Below, in pieces: positions 27,164-35,510 of a DNA stretch of 38,183 nt; positions within the stretch are counted from its first letter, which is position 1, and each line of letters opens with the position of its first letter. Where the stretch lies: assembly GCF_018372875.1 (NCBI RefSeq), contig NZ_JAHAIF010000056.1:1-38183 (forward strand). Reading direction: 5' to 3'. The DNA comes from Clostridium sp. (GTDB lineage Bacteria > Bacillota > Clostridia > Clostridiales > Clostridiaceae). The notes under the pieces are model-generated. The model saw only the letters and a program-made list of their open reading frames with translations, made no database searches and was not told where the DNA came from. Both the position numbers and the translations under genes were made by a program.

Positions 27164-28303
27164 ATGAATAAAACAAGTAATGAAAAAAATAAAAATAAAA
27201 AAAGGATTTTATTTTTTATTGGATGTATAGTTGTATGCTTTCTGGGAGGAGTGTTTCTTGGAAAAACAATAAGTCTTAAGAGTATAGGCTTTAGACCAAT
27301 TGATTTTTTTATAATATTAATATCTTTGTATGTATGGATGTTTATATCAATTAATATTCATGAATTTGGTCATTTTATTTTTGGTAAAAAAGCAAAATAT
27401 AAGTTGATTGGATATTCAATTGCTTGTTTTAATTGGTTTTACGAAAATGGAAAAGTAAAATTTTATTTGAAATTTAATAAAGAAATTGGTGGATTATGCT
27501 GCATGATGCCAACTAAAGAGAGTAGTAGAAAGGATCATCTTTTATTTATTTCTGGAGGAGTTATTTTTAACTTTATAAGTATATTACTTATGTTGTTTGG
27601 AGTGTTTTTAATGCCTTCTGGAAAAGTGCTATTAAAAGGAATATTAATTGCAGGAATAGTTGTAACTAGCTTGTTAGCAATAATGAACTTTATTCCAATA
27701 AAATCTATAGGAATAGCTACCGATGGTAATATTTTTTGGAGTATTTTAAGAAATGAACCTTCAGGAGAAATTTACTTAAAAATTTTGGACGTAACTAATA
27801 AATTAAGAGGAGGATTGAGCTTTAAGGACTTGGACTTAGATTCAAACCTTAATATTAAAAGTAGTGAAAAAGTAGATGTGGCAACAATACAAATAGTGTT
27901 ATATGAATATTTTAAAGATTTGGATTTAGACAATATAGAAGAAGTGAAAAACAAAATAAAGTTTTTAGAAAATCATATTGATATTATTCCAGAGTACTCA
28001 AGACCAGGATTTTATAACGAATTTATATATTATTATTCTGCAATAGAATTAAAAGAAGAAAAAGCAAAAAAATATTTTACGAAAACTAAAAAGTTATTGC
28101 TTAATGATAAAGATATCAATGGTAGAAGAACTTTAGCGTCTTATAAGTTGTTTATTGAAAATGATTATGAAGAAGCAAAAATATGTTGCTTTGATGGATT
28201 ATCGGTAAAGGATAAGTTCCCATTTAAGGGACAAGCATTATTAGAAGAGAAACTTATTATGGGAATATTGGATAAAGTTAATGGAAGGAATAATAATGAA
28301 TAA
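27164..28303 (+). CDS. M50-type membrane zinc metalloprotease
   Basis: 379 residues. A helix at about 14-33, then a membrane segment with the zinc motif HEFGH (66-70), a GGVIFNF segment (131-137) and the second metal motif NFIP...DG (N175 to D187-G188). These are the three hallmarks of site-2-type proteases. The C-terminal 190 residues are soluble and helical, perhaps TPR-like. The family cuts membrane-bound regulators or peptides within the membrane. No anti-sigma gene adjoins; downstream are a 34-codon ORF and a His/Cys-rich small protein. An AGGGGG site precedes the ATG. The substrate is unknown. Confidence 0.8.
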   Translation: MNKTSNEKNKNKKRILFFIGCIVVCFLGGVFLGKTISLKSIGFRPIDFFIILISLYVWMFISINIHEFGHFIFGKKAKYKLIGYSIACFNWFYENGKVKFYLKFNKEIGGLCCMMPTKESSRKDHLLFISGGVIFNFISILLMLFGVFLMPSGKVLLKGILIAGIVVTSLLAIMNFIPIKSIGIATDGNIFWSILRNEPSGEIYLKILDVTNKLRGGLSFKDLDLDSNLNIKSSEKVDVATIQIVLYEYFKDLDLDNIEEVKNKIKFLENHIDIIPEYSRPGFYNEFIYYYSAIELKEEKAKKYFTKTKKLLLNDKDINGRRTLASYKLFIENDYEEAKICCFDGLSVKDKFPFKGQALLEEKLIMGILDKVNGRNNNE

Positions 28304-28400
28304 TAAAAAATACATTTTTAGAATTGATTTAATTTTAATAGGGATATTAGGAATAGTAGATAAAATATTTAATCTTTCCTATAATACTGACTACAATTGA
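28296..28400 (+). CDS. Small hydrophobic peptide overlapping the protease stop
   Basis: A 34-codon ORF whose ATG overlaps the end of the M50 gene by 8 bp, with GGAAGGA 6 nt upstream, so it could be translated by coupling. It has a basic start, one hydrophobic stretch (IDLILIGILGIV) and a short polar tail. I recognise no family. It could be a genuine small membrane peptide or chance. Confidence 0.4.
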   Translation: MNNKKYIFRIDLILIGILGIVDKIFNLSYNTDYN

Positions 28401-28536
28401 ATTATACATGTTTTTTATAATAAAAAAGAAGAGGAAGAATAGAGAATTTAATGATTTTAATACAGTGATTTCATAGCATTAATATTTGTCCACTACAGAT
28501 AATATAAATGTAATCAAAATTGAGGAGGGATATATT

Positions 28537-28722
28537 ATGAGCAAACATAATTGTCACTGTCATCATGATAAAAATCATGAACATAACTACCATCATAACC
28601 ATGGGGAAGATGATTTAAACTGTAACAGAGGAAGCATGGTAAATATCTGTAATTGTGGATGCGGACATGGAAAAGATGAAAAACCAAATCCAAAGAGTGC
28701 TACAAATAATCAATGGTCTTAA
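28537..28722 (+). CDS. Small His/Cys-rich protein, putative metal binding
   Basis: 61 residues from the ATG with GAGGAGG 7 nt upstream; the frame is open to a TTG at 28486 but without a ribosome site. The first 25 residues hold many His in CHCHHDKNHEHNYHHNHGED, and the middle has ICNCGCGHG. No hydrophobic segment or signal peptide. Metal binding (Ni, Zn, Cu or Co) is a reasonable guess from composition; no named family is recognised. It lies after the M50 protease gene. Confidence 0.6.
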   Translation: MSKHNCHCHHDKNHEHNYHHNHGEDDLNCNRGSMVNICNCGCGHGKDEKPNPKSATNNQWS

Positions 28723-28773
28723 AGGCTGGTAATTAAAAAAAGAAAAATGGTAATGCTAAGAAAAAGCATAAAT

Positions 28774-28816
28774 AAAATAAAAGCTACAAAACAGGTTGTT
28801 TTGTAGCTTTTATTTT
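28774..28816. terminator. Bidirectional terminator
   Basis: Perfect 19-bp stem (28774-28792 with 28798-28816) with a 5-nt loop, between the convergent small His/Cys gene and the GntR gene. Confidence 0.85.
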
Positions 28817-28824
28817 ATAAAAAA

Positions 28825-29517
28825 TTATCTTTTTGCATAGTAAGTTATATTATTATCTCTGTGTTTATTTATTGAGTATTCATAAGGTCTTCCATTAGTT
28901 AAATAGCCTGTATTTTCAATTTGAAGAGCCAAAGAATCCTCAGGTAGCTGCAAATATTCACAATCTTTTTTAGAAAGCTTTATAGCACTAATATTTTTGA
29001 TAGCATGACTTACTTCATAATCAAAGGAGTTTTCTACATAATTAAGTAAACTATGTAAACAGTCTTCTTCCTTTAAGTCAGGCAAAAGAGAATAAGGAAT
29101 AAATGTTTCCTCTGTATGTGATGGAGTTGTAGAAATATATCTTATTCTAATAATAGACCAAACTTTAGATCCTTTATTCAACTTTAACATGTTACATATC
29201 TTAGGTGTAGCTACTTCTAATCTAAATTTTACTACTTTAGATGTAATGGAACTTTCTCCATATAATTCAAGTAAAGATGAAAAATTTAAACTATGATTAG
29301 ATGGTAAGGAATTTATGTAAGTTGGACCACCATGAATTCTTCTTAGGTATCCTCTTTCAATTAGAATTTCAATAACTTTTCTAATAGTATGTCTATTACA
29401 GTTATACTTTATAGCTAATTGATTTTCTGATGGCATTCGTTCATCAACTTTATATTTTCCTAAGGTAATGTCTTCAATTATATCTCTAATTATTTCCTTA
29501 CTTTTCAACAAAACCAC
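28825..29517 (-). CDS. GntR family regulator with UTRA sensor domain
   Basis: 230 residues. N-terminal winged helix (about 5-68) with the GntR core MPSENQLAIKYNCNRHTIRK, then a UTRA ligand domain (about 80-228), the type that binds phosphorylated sugars. Divergent from the GH1 gene at 29642; the operator TTGTATAGACAA lies between. It likely represses the GH1 gene until a 6-phospho-sugar binds. A terminator shared with the opposite strand ends it. Confidence 0.9.
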   Translation of the reverse strand: MVLLKSKEIIRDIIEDITLGKYKVDERMPSENQLAIKYNCNRHTIRKVIEILIERGYLRRIHGGPTYINSLPSNHSLNFSSLLELYGESSITSKVVKFRLEVATPKICNMLKLNKGSKVWSIIRIRYISTTPSHTEETFIPYSLLPDLKEEDCLHSLLNYVENSFDYEVSHAIKNISAIKLSKKDCEYLQLPEDSLALQIENTGYLTNGRPYEYSINKHRDNNITYYAKR

Positions 29518-29567
29518 CTCGTAAATGCTATATATTTCATATTTAATTTTATCATTAGTAAAATTTA

Positions 29568-29579
29568 TTGTATAGACAA
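29568..29579. promoter_or_regulatory. TreR/UTRA-type operator
   Basis: TTGTATAGACAA is a 12-bp near-palindrome (10 of 12 bases symmetric) and differs by one base from TTGTATATACAA, the form known for UTRA-class GntR repressors such as TreR. It sits between the GntR and GH1 genes. Confidence 0.6.
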
Positions 29580-29641
29580 ATAGTTACTGTGGAATAAAAA
29601 TTATATAGAATAAAATTAAAGGAAGGGCAGGAGGTAATGGT

Positions 29642-31039
29642 ATGGAAAAGAAATTTATATTTCCAGAAAATTTTTTGTGGGGATCAGCAACATCTGGACC
29701 ACAATCAGAAGGACGTTTTAATAAAAAACATGATAGCGTGTTTGATTATTGGTATGATATAGAACCTGATGCTTTTTTTGATAAAGTAGGACCAAACGTT
29801 GCGTCTAATTTTTATAATAGCTATAAAGAAGATCTAGCTATGATAAAGGAAATTGGATTAAATTCTTTTAGAACATCAATCCAATGGACTAGATTAATAA
29901 AAGATTTTGAAACTGCAGAAGTTGATGAAGATGGTGTAAGATTCTATAACGATATGATAGATGAATGTTTAAAGAATGGACTTACTCCAATTATGAATTT
30001 ACATCACTTTGACTTACCTGTTGAATTATACAAAAAGTATGGTGGATGGGAATCAAAGCATGTAGTTGACTTATTTGTTAAGTTTGCAGAAAAGGCATTT
30101 GAGTTATTTGGAGATAGAATAAAGTATTGGACTACATTCAATGAACCAATAGTAGTAGTTGAAGGGCAATATTTATATAAATTCCACTATCCGTGTTTAG
30201 TAGATGGTAAAAAAGCTGTTCAAGTTATGTTTAATATAAACTTAGCATCAGCAAAGGCTATTGAAGCTTATAGAAAAGGTGGATATAACAAGGATGGAGG
30301 AAAGATTGGTATAGTGCTTAATTTAACTCCTTCATATCCAAGATCAGAAAGTAAGGAAGACTTAGCTGCAGCTAAATTTGCAGATGATTTCTTTAACAAT
30401 TCTTTCTTAGACCCAGCTATAAAAGGTAAGTTCCCAGAATATTTAGTTGAAAAACTTACAGAAGATAAGGTTTTATGGGAAGCTACAGAGGAAGAAATGG
30501 ATATAATAAAGAACAACACTATAGATTTCTTAGGTGTTAACTATTATCAACCAAGAAGAGTTAAGGCTAAGGAAGAAGCATATGACGAAACTTTAGGTTG
30601 GATGCCAGATAAGTATTTTGATAACTACATTATGCCAGGTAGAAGAATGAATCCATATAGAGGATGGGAAATCTACCCTGAAGCAATGCATGATATAGCT
30701 ATGAATGTAAAGAATAATTATAACAACATTCCTTGGTACATTTCTGAAAATGGAATGGGCGTAGAGGATGAAGATAGATATAAAAATGAAGATGGAATAA
30801 TAGAGGATGATTATAGAATCGACTTTATTAAAGAACATTTAGAGCACCTTTATAGAGGAATAGAAGAAGGCTCAAACTGTTTTGGTTACCATACATGGAC
30901 ACCAATAGACTGTTGGTCATGGTTAAATGCCTATAAAAACAGATATGGATACATTTCAGTTGATTTAGATACACAAAAGAAGACAATTAAGAAGTCCGGA
31001 AGATGGATTAAAGAAGTAACTGAAAATAATGGATTTTAA
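29642..31039 (+). CDS. GH1 glycosidase, phospho-beta-glycosidase-like with altered phosphate site
   Basis: 465 residues. Acid/base E168 in TTFNEP and nucleophile E369 in ISENGMG are intact. In the region that binds the 6-phosphate, S425 and Y434 are present, but the position of the usual Lys is N432 (K431 is next to it) in SWLNAYKNRYG. The other two GH1 enzymes of this window keep the Lys. The substrate could be a 6-phospho-beta-glycoside bound differently, or a non-phosphorylated one. A GGAGG site precedes the ATG. It is a lone gene with no PTS neighbour, under the divergent GntR. Confidence 0.88.
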   Translation: MEKKFIFPENFLWGSATSGPQSEGRFNKKHDSVFDYWYDIEPDAFFDKVGPNVASNFYNSYKEDLAMIKEIGLNSFRTSIQWTRLIKDFETAEVDEDGVRFYNDMIDECLKNGLTPIMNLHHFDLPVELYKKYGGWESKHVVDLFVKFAEKAFELFGDRIKYWTTFNEPIVVVEGQYLYKFHYPCLVDGKKAVQVMFNINLASAKAIEAYRKGGYNKDGGKIGIVLNLTPSYPRSESKEDLAAAKFADDFFNNSFLDPAIKGKFPEYLVEKLTEDKVLWEATEEEMDIIKNNTIDFLGVNYYQPRRVKAKEEAYDETLGWMPDKYFDNYIMPGRRMNPYRGWEIYPEAMHDIAMNVKNNYNNIPWYISENGMGVEDEDRYKNEDGIIEDDYRIDFIKEHLEHLYRGIEEGSNCFGYHTWTPIDCWSWLNAYKNRYGYISVDLDTQKKTIKKSGRWIKEVTENNGF

Positions 31040-31080
31040 GAAGTACTAGAGAAAAAAATGAATTAGATACTATAGATAAA

Positions 31081-31103
31081 GCTGCCTGAAAGGGCAGTTT
31101 TTT
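31081..31103 (+). terminator. Terminator of the third GH1 gene
   Basis: Short GC-rich stem CTGCC/GGGCAG with a TGAAA loop and a run of Ts. Confidence 0.75.
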
Positions 31104-31143
31104 GTTATATACTTAAATATTTTGTAAGAAATAGATTAAGAGG

Positions 31144-31425
31144 TTATGTGTTAAAATAAGGAATATAAAGCAAAATTATTATACAAATTATATTTATAAT
31201 TAGTAGTACTGGTACGCCAATAGTAAATTTCTTATGCTTAGTTTTATGTCTAAATGTATACATACCTATAATAATTCCAAGTGAACCACCTATTAGGGCA
31301 GTAAGCATTAGTGTATTCTCACTAATCCTCCATCTATTTTTTACAGCTTTTCTTTTATCTAAAAACATTAATGTAATTCCTATTAGATTGATTAATATAA
31401 TATAATTAGCTAACAACTTAACCAT
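31144..31425 (-). CDS. DUF1294 small membrane protein
   Basis: 93 residues with three or four hydrophobic segments. The DK.KA..NRWRISE stretch, the following GGSLG and the RHKTKHKKF segment are marks of the DUF1294 family. Function is unknown for the family; it lies in the membrane. It is a single gene; no clear terminator on its strand. Confidence 0.8.
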   Translation of the reverse strand: MVKLLANYIILINLIGITLMFLDKRKAVKNRWRISENTLMLTALIGGSLGIIIGMYTFRHKTKHKKFTIGVPVLLIINIICIIILLYIPYFNT

Positions 31426-31541
31426 AATTCACCTCTGCAAATAATTCTAAAAACAGCATACCATAACTTGCCAGATAAAATAAATAAAAAAAATTTTTTC
31501 TTACAACAATCGACAAACTTTTCGGAAGAAATATGATAACG

Positions 31542-31748
31542 TTATAATTGAAGTTAGGGGAATTAATATAAATATATTAATAACTTTCAATTATAAGTAT
31601 AAAAGAAGAATGAGAGAGAATACGGGAAAAGTTCTTATAGATAAAACTATAAGAATTTTTTGTTTATAGAAATAAAAAATAACAAGCTTTAGAGGCTTGT
31701 TATTTTTTTAATATAGGGGGATTCATATGGTGTGTGGTCCATATGAAT
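31542..31748 (+). ncRNA. Cluster of four hairpins, candidate small RNA locus
   Basis: The stretch 31426-31870 has no gene. It holds a compound hairpin (outer arms 31542-31555 with 31582-31596, inner 9-bp stem 31562-31570 with 31573-31581). Two terminator-like hairpins follow (31632-31655 and about 31674-31710), both with T tracts, then a perfect 10-bp stem (31721-31730 with 31739-31748). Two tandem terminators with no gene upstream on this strand suggest a short transcript. A TATAAT at 31543-31548 lacks a good -35 box. No known RNA family is recognised. Confidence 0.4.
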
Positions 31749-31870
31749 TTTATAATTTATGATTTCATTAATATTATGGACAAGTTTAAAGGTTTTATTC
31801 ATAAAAATAAAAAATAAATAAAATTTTATATGAGATATAGTAATAAAGGCTATAAAGGAGTTTATTGTAA

Positions 31871-32081
31871 GTGCTAATTATATCTTTAAATATAAAGTAT
31901 TTTTATATGGAAACATATTGTTATTCCAAGTATTAACTTATCTTCTCAGTTCAAAGAAAAACTAGAAAGTAAATTAGAGTTATTAGTAGCTGAATCTGTC
32001 CTTAAAGGAATAAGTAAGGAGGAGTTTTTTAATATGTTTAATTCAGTTTTTGCTAGTATGAATGGAATTATGAATAATTAG
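31871..32081 (+). pseudogene. YtrA-type GntR regulator, internally deleted
   Basis: A GTG after an AAAGGAG site (31856-31862) begins with LIISLN, the typical N-terminus of short YtrA-type GntR regulators. The frame then ends at a TAA. In another frame, open from 31896 to 32081, a C-terminal helix typical of the same family is found (ELLVAESVLKGISKEEFF), without a start codon. The winged-helix part is missing. It is immediately upstream of the DUF1648-type membrane protein, the usual partner of an intact gene of this kind. A large deletion has most likely removed the DNA-binding domain. Confidence 0.55.
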
Positions 32082-32093
32082 GGGGAATAATTT

Positions 32094-33479
32094 GTGATAT
32101 ATATTTTACTATTTAGTGGACTAATAGTTTTATTTACTATGTATTTTATAAATTCATCTGCCACAAAGCCCAATAACAATGTAGTAATTGGTGTAACCTT
32201 ACCATATATGCAGTTGAAAAATGAAAAGGTATTAGAAATAATTAATCGATTTAAGAAAGAAAATAAGTACTTAATGCTTGCTTCTGCATTATTAAGTATT
32301 CCAATGATATTTATAAAAAAATATGATTCTTTTATAATAATATATTTTTTAATATGGACATTTTCATTAATTGGACTTTCGGATTTATTAATTAAAAAGT
32401 ATATTAGGATAATGATGGAATTAAAAAGAAGTAATGATTGGTATGTTGGAGAGAAGAATGTAATTAGAATTGATACTAAGGTAACTAATTTAAAGGAAAG
32501 TATGCCAGTATCAGTATTATGGTTTATTCCTTCTATACTCATTTCTATAATATCTGTGGTAAGAGCTTTTTTAAAAAGAGAGAGTATAGGAGATATTACC
32601 GTATATATAGCTTTAATAGGATTATTAGCAATATTAATTTTTATATTTTTATATAATAAGTACAGTAATATGAGAAATAATGTATATAGCAATAATTCAG
32701 TAGTGAATATTTTGTGTAATAGTATTTACAAAAAGAAGTGGTCACTTTGTTGGATTGGGGTGTCAACATGTAATAGTATAACTTTTGCTTTAATAATTGA
32801 AGGGATAATAAGAGGGACAAGCTTAGGAATTGTATTATGTATAATAGGAATATGGATTACAGTTTTTTCAGTAATTATGATAATATACACTGAAGCAGAT
32901 ATAAAAGAAAGTATAAATAAAGTTGTATATGCATCAGAGGAGAGGTTGTTTACTGATACAGATGAGTATTGGGAAAAGGGATATTATTGCAACCCTCATG
33001 ATAACAGAATTATGGTTGAAAAGCGTATAGGAACAGGAATGTGCTTCAACTTAGGAAATAAAAAGGGAAGAATTTTAAATTATGTCGGGAACATATTTGT
33101 AGTAATTCTTGTTGTAGGTATATGTATATATTTATTAAGATTTGATATTAGTGGATTTAAGATGAATATAAATGATAATATGATAAAAATAGAGGCACCA
33201 TCTTATGAAATAGAATTTAATATTGATGATGTGGAAGGCGTGGAATTAATTAACGAAATGCCTAAAGCTACTATTAAGACTAATGGGATAGGAGGGAGCC
33301 ATTATAGCATTGGATACTTTAAATTAGAGGGATATGGTAATACACCTATATATATTTATAGAAATAGCTCTCCTTATTTAAAGATTAAGTTAAAGGATAC
33401 CTATGTTTTTATAAATGGGGAAAAGCCAGATATAACAAAAGAGTATTACGTAGAAATTACGGAATCAATAAAAAGATGA
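32094..33479 (+). CDS. DUF1648/DUF5808-like multi-pass membrane protein
   Basis: 461 residues with seven or eight membrane segments. The segment LPYMQLKNEKVLEIINRFKK near the start and YYCNPHDNRIMVEKRIGTGMCFN in the middle are like those of DUF1648/DUF5808 proteins. The C-terminal soluble part (about 340-460) looks like a bacterial PH-like domain. AGGGGG precedes the GTG. In related genomes such genes lie directly after a YtrA-type GntR gene, which here is decayed, so expression may no longer be repressed. Function unknown. Confidence 0.72.
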   Translation: MIYILLFSGLIVLFTMYFINSSATKPNNNVVIGVTLPYMQLKNEKVLEIINRFKKENKYLMLASALLSIPMIFIKKYDSFIIIYFLIWTFSLIGLSDLLIKKYIRIMMELKRSNDWYVGEKNVIRIDTKVTNLKESMPVSVLWFIPSILISIISVVRAFLKRESIGDITVYIALIGLLAILIFIFLYNKYSNMRNNVYSNNSVVNILCNSIYKKKWSLCWIGVSTCNSITFALIIEGIIRGTSLGIVLCIIGIWITVFSVIMIIYTEADIKESINKVVYASEERLFTDTDEYWEKGYYCNPHDNRIMVEKRIGTGMCFNLGNKKGRILNYVGNIFVVILVVGICIYLLRFDISGFKMNINDNMIKIEAPSYEIEFNIDDVEGVELINEMPKATIKTNGIGGSHYSIGYFKLEGYGNTPIYIYRNSSPYLKIKLKDTYVFINGEKPDITKEYYVEITESIKR

Positions 33480-33508
33480 ACTACCTTTGATAGTAGTTCA
33501 TCTTTTTA
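33474..33508 (+). terminator. Terminator of the DUF1648-like gene
   Basis: Perfect 11-bp stem (33474-33484 with 33493-33503), an 8-nt loop and Ts. It overlaps the stop codon. Confidence 0.8.
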
Positions 33509-33616
33509 TTTGCAGTATATAATAAAGAAATATATATTTAATACTTACTGGTTTTTATGTATAATTAAATAAATTTATGAGTTAGATAAATAGTAATTTA
33601 AAGGGTGGATTTAATT

Positions 33617-34231
33617 ATGTCAATTATATTAGATAAATTTCATTATATAAATAGTATAGAGAAAACAGGAGATTTCACTAAAGATGTATGTGAGCTTCTT
33701 GAAGTAAATAATAAGAATAATACTAAAGAACATGTATTAGAAGTTGCTAAAACAAGTTTAAAGTTAGCTGATAGGTTTCAGTTAGATTCTGAAATATGTT
33801 ATAAATCAGCGTTACTACATGATATTAGTTCAATAATAAAGCTAAAGGATATGATTGTGATAGCAAATGAAAATAATATGTCCTTAGATATTTCTGAACA
33901 AAAGTATCCTTTTTTGTTACATCAAAGAATTTCTAAGTTAATAGCATTTCACTATTTTGATATTACAGAAAAAGATATATTATCTTCGATTGAATGTCAT
34001 ACTACATTAAAAAGTAAACCTAGTAAATATGAAATGGTCTTATTTCTTGCTGATAAAATATCATGGGATCAAGATGGAGAACCACCATATATAGATATTA
34101 TAGAAGAGGGATTAAGTATATCATTAGAAAATGCATGTAAAAATTATATTAACTATGTATATGAGAATAATATGCTTCTATGTCCGTATAAATGGATGAA
34201 TGAGGCATACGAGTATTTTGTGAATATATGA
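33617..34231 (+). CDS. HD-domain hydrolase, YqeK-like
   Basis: 204 residues from the ATG, with AAGGGTGG 8 nt upstream; a GTG 12 bp earlier overlaps that site. HD motif in ALLHDIS, an upstream His in EHVLEVA, a PFLLHQ His, ECHTT and LADKIS give the order seen in YqeK, a diadenosine tetraphosphate hydrolase. Typical YqeK is about 190 residues. In most Firmicutes yqeK lies with nadD and rsfS; here it stands alone, so it may be a paralogue with another nucleotide substrate. Confidence 0.75.
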   Translation: MSIILDKFHYINSIEKTGDFTKDVCELLEVNNKNNTKEHVLEVAKTSLKLADRFQLDSEICYKSALLHDISSIIKLKDMIVIANENNMSLDISEQKYPFLLHQRISKLIAFHYFDITEKDILSSIECHTTLKSKPSKYEMVLFLADKISWDQDGEPPYIDIIEEGLSISLENACKNYINYVYENNMLLCPYKWMNEAYEYFVNI

Positions 34232-34262
34232 TTATTTCTAGCTTGTAGTATAATCTTTTAAA

Positions 34263-34310
34263 AATAATGAGTCAAAAGGATTGAGTTATCCATCCTTTTG
34301 ACTCATTATT
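34263..34310. terminator. Shared terminator of convergent HD and CmpB genes
   Basis: Perfect 19-bp stem (34263-34281 with 34292-34310) with a 10-nt loop. It overlaps the last codons of the minus-strand gene. Confidence 0.85.
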
Positions 34311-35094
34311 TTCTTCTAAATGTATTTCCGATTTTATCTTTTAACACTTTAAACGCTTCATTAAATTTCTTAGAGCTAGCACTTGGATATGCTTTAATAA
34401 TTTGCTTATGAAAGAAGTTGACTTTTTCAGCATATTTATCATATTCAACCTTTAATGAAGATAACTTTTCCTTTATTAAGTTTAAATCAGTAGAAGATAA
34501 TGAAGAGGTCTTTTCCTTTATTTGGGTACTTAATGTTTCCATTTCTTCTCTTATTTTTGTCATAAATTTTAATATCCTATTTAAATCAAGTACGTTATAG
34601 GTAGAGTATACAAAATCAAATATAAAAATTATTGAAGCTATAATTGATAAAACAATTGTAGTTGTATTTCCTAAGTTAGATATAATATTGGATATGGGAG
34701 CATGTATAATATAAACAACAAACAATGTTAAAACTCCCCAGAATAAGGAGCTAACTAAACAAATTCTACCTTTATAATTAAATTTATCATCAGTGTAATC
34801 CCAATACTTAATTTTAAATATTGTTTCCATTAACCATCCAGTAAAATATTCAAGAATTGTAGTAGATATTAAACCAGCTATATAAACAAGAATAGGATGA
34901 TTTATTAATGGTAGAGAGACAAATAAAATTAATATTGTGCCTGTACCGTAAATAGGTAAAAAGGGGCCTTTTAAAAAACCTCTATTTATAAATCTTTTTT
35001 CTCTAGTTGAGACTATTGTTGATTCAACGCACCATCCTAAAAAACAATATATATAAAATAGTAATATCCATTGAAATAAGTTATAAGTATACAT
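34306..35094 (-). CDS. CmpB-family (PF06541) membrane protein, putative ABC permease
   Basis: 262 residues. Five or six membrane helices (about 8-165), with GWCVESTIVS near the start and RGFLKGPFLPIYGTG, LEYFTGWLMETIF and WDYTDDKFNYKGRICL, which are hallmarks of the family. The last 90 residues are a charged coiled-coil-like helix in the cytoplasm. The family is called a putative ABC permease, but no ATPase gene is near and the transport role is unproven. GGAAGG lies 10 nt before the ATG. Confidence 0.82.
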   Translation of the reverse strand: MYTYNLFQWILLFYIYCFLGWCVESTIVSTREKRFINRGFLKGPFLPIYGTGTILILFVSLPLINHPILVYIAGLISTTILEYFTGWLMETIFKIKYWDYTDDKFNYKGRICLVSSLFWGVLTLFVVYIIHAPISNIISNLGNTTTIVLSIIASIIFIFDFVYSTYNVLDLNRILKFMTKIREEMETLSTQIKEKTSSLSSTDLNLIKEKLSSLKVEYDKYAEKVNFFHKQIIKAYPSASSKKFNEAFKVLKDKIGNTFRRK

Positions 35095-35182
35095 ATGCTT
35101 ATTTCCTTCCTAAAAAATATGTATTAATTAAATTATATCATTAGAAATAGGATAAAAATAACAAAAATATTAAAAATTTAAT

Positions 35183-35276
35183 GTAAAGCGTACTTGACAT
35201 AGGCGAAGGGAAAGATTAGAATATAGGTAAAGGAAACTTTACATTTGTGTAGTTTTTGAAGTAAAGTGAGCTTTAC
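35183..35276 (+). promoter_or_regulatory. Promoter with three operators of the small XRE operon
   Basis: TTGACA (35194-35199) and TAGAAT (35217-35222) are 17 bp apart. Three copies of GTAAAG-N4-CTTTAC lie at 35183-35198 (one base off), 35227-35242 and 35261-35276 (both perfect). The first overlaps the -35 box, the second the transcription start and the third the leader. This is the layout of a strongly autorepressed gene. Confidence 0.75.
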
Positions 35277-35301
35277 ATCAAGTGTTTTGTTGGAGGTGTT
35301 T

Positions 35302-35499
35302 ATGAAAAATAAAATTAAGGAGTTAAGAGAAGAAGCTAAATTAACTCAGCAGGAATTAGGAGAAAAGTTAACAGTATCAAGACAAACAATAATATCTTTA
35401 GAAAATGGAAAGTATAATCCATCAATAATACTAGCATTTAAGATAGCTAACATTTTTGGAAGGTCCATTGAAGAAATATTTATTTATGAAGAGGAATAG
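35302..35499 (+). CDS. Small XRE-family (YozG/Xre-like) HTH regulator
   Basis: 65 residues, essentially one helix-turn-helix domain: KIKELREEAKLTQQELGEKL followed by VSRQTIISLENGKYNPSI. The ATG has GGAGGTG 5 nt upstream; a longer reading from 35266 starts inside the third operator and is less likely. Short proteins of this kind usually repress themselves and the next membrane-protein gene. The next gene starts 11 bp downstream, so the two form an operon under the triple operator. Confidence 0.9.
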   Translation: MKNKIKELREEAKLTQQELGEKLTVSRQTIISLENGKYNPSIILAFKIANIFGRSIEEIFIYEEE

Positions 35500-35510
35500 G
35501 AGGAGAGTGT

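Noticed and set aside
32078..32692. 204-residue frame opposite the DUF1648-like gene
   Set aside because: Antisense to a gene with a good start and membrane-protein pattern; no ribosome site.
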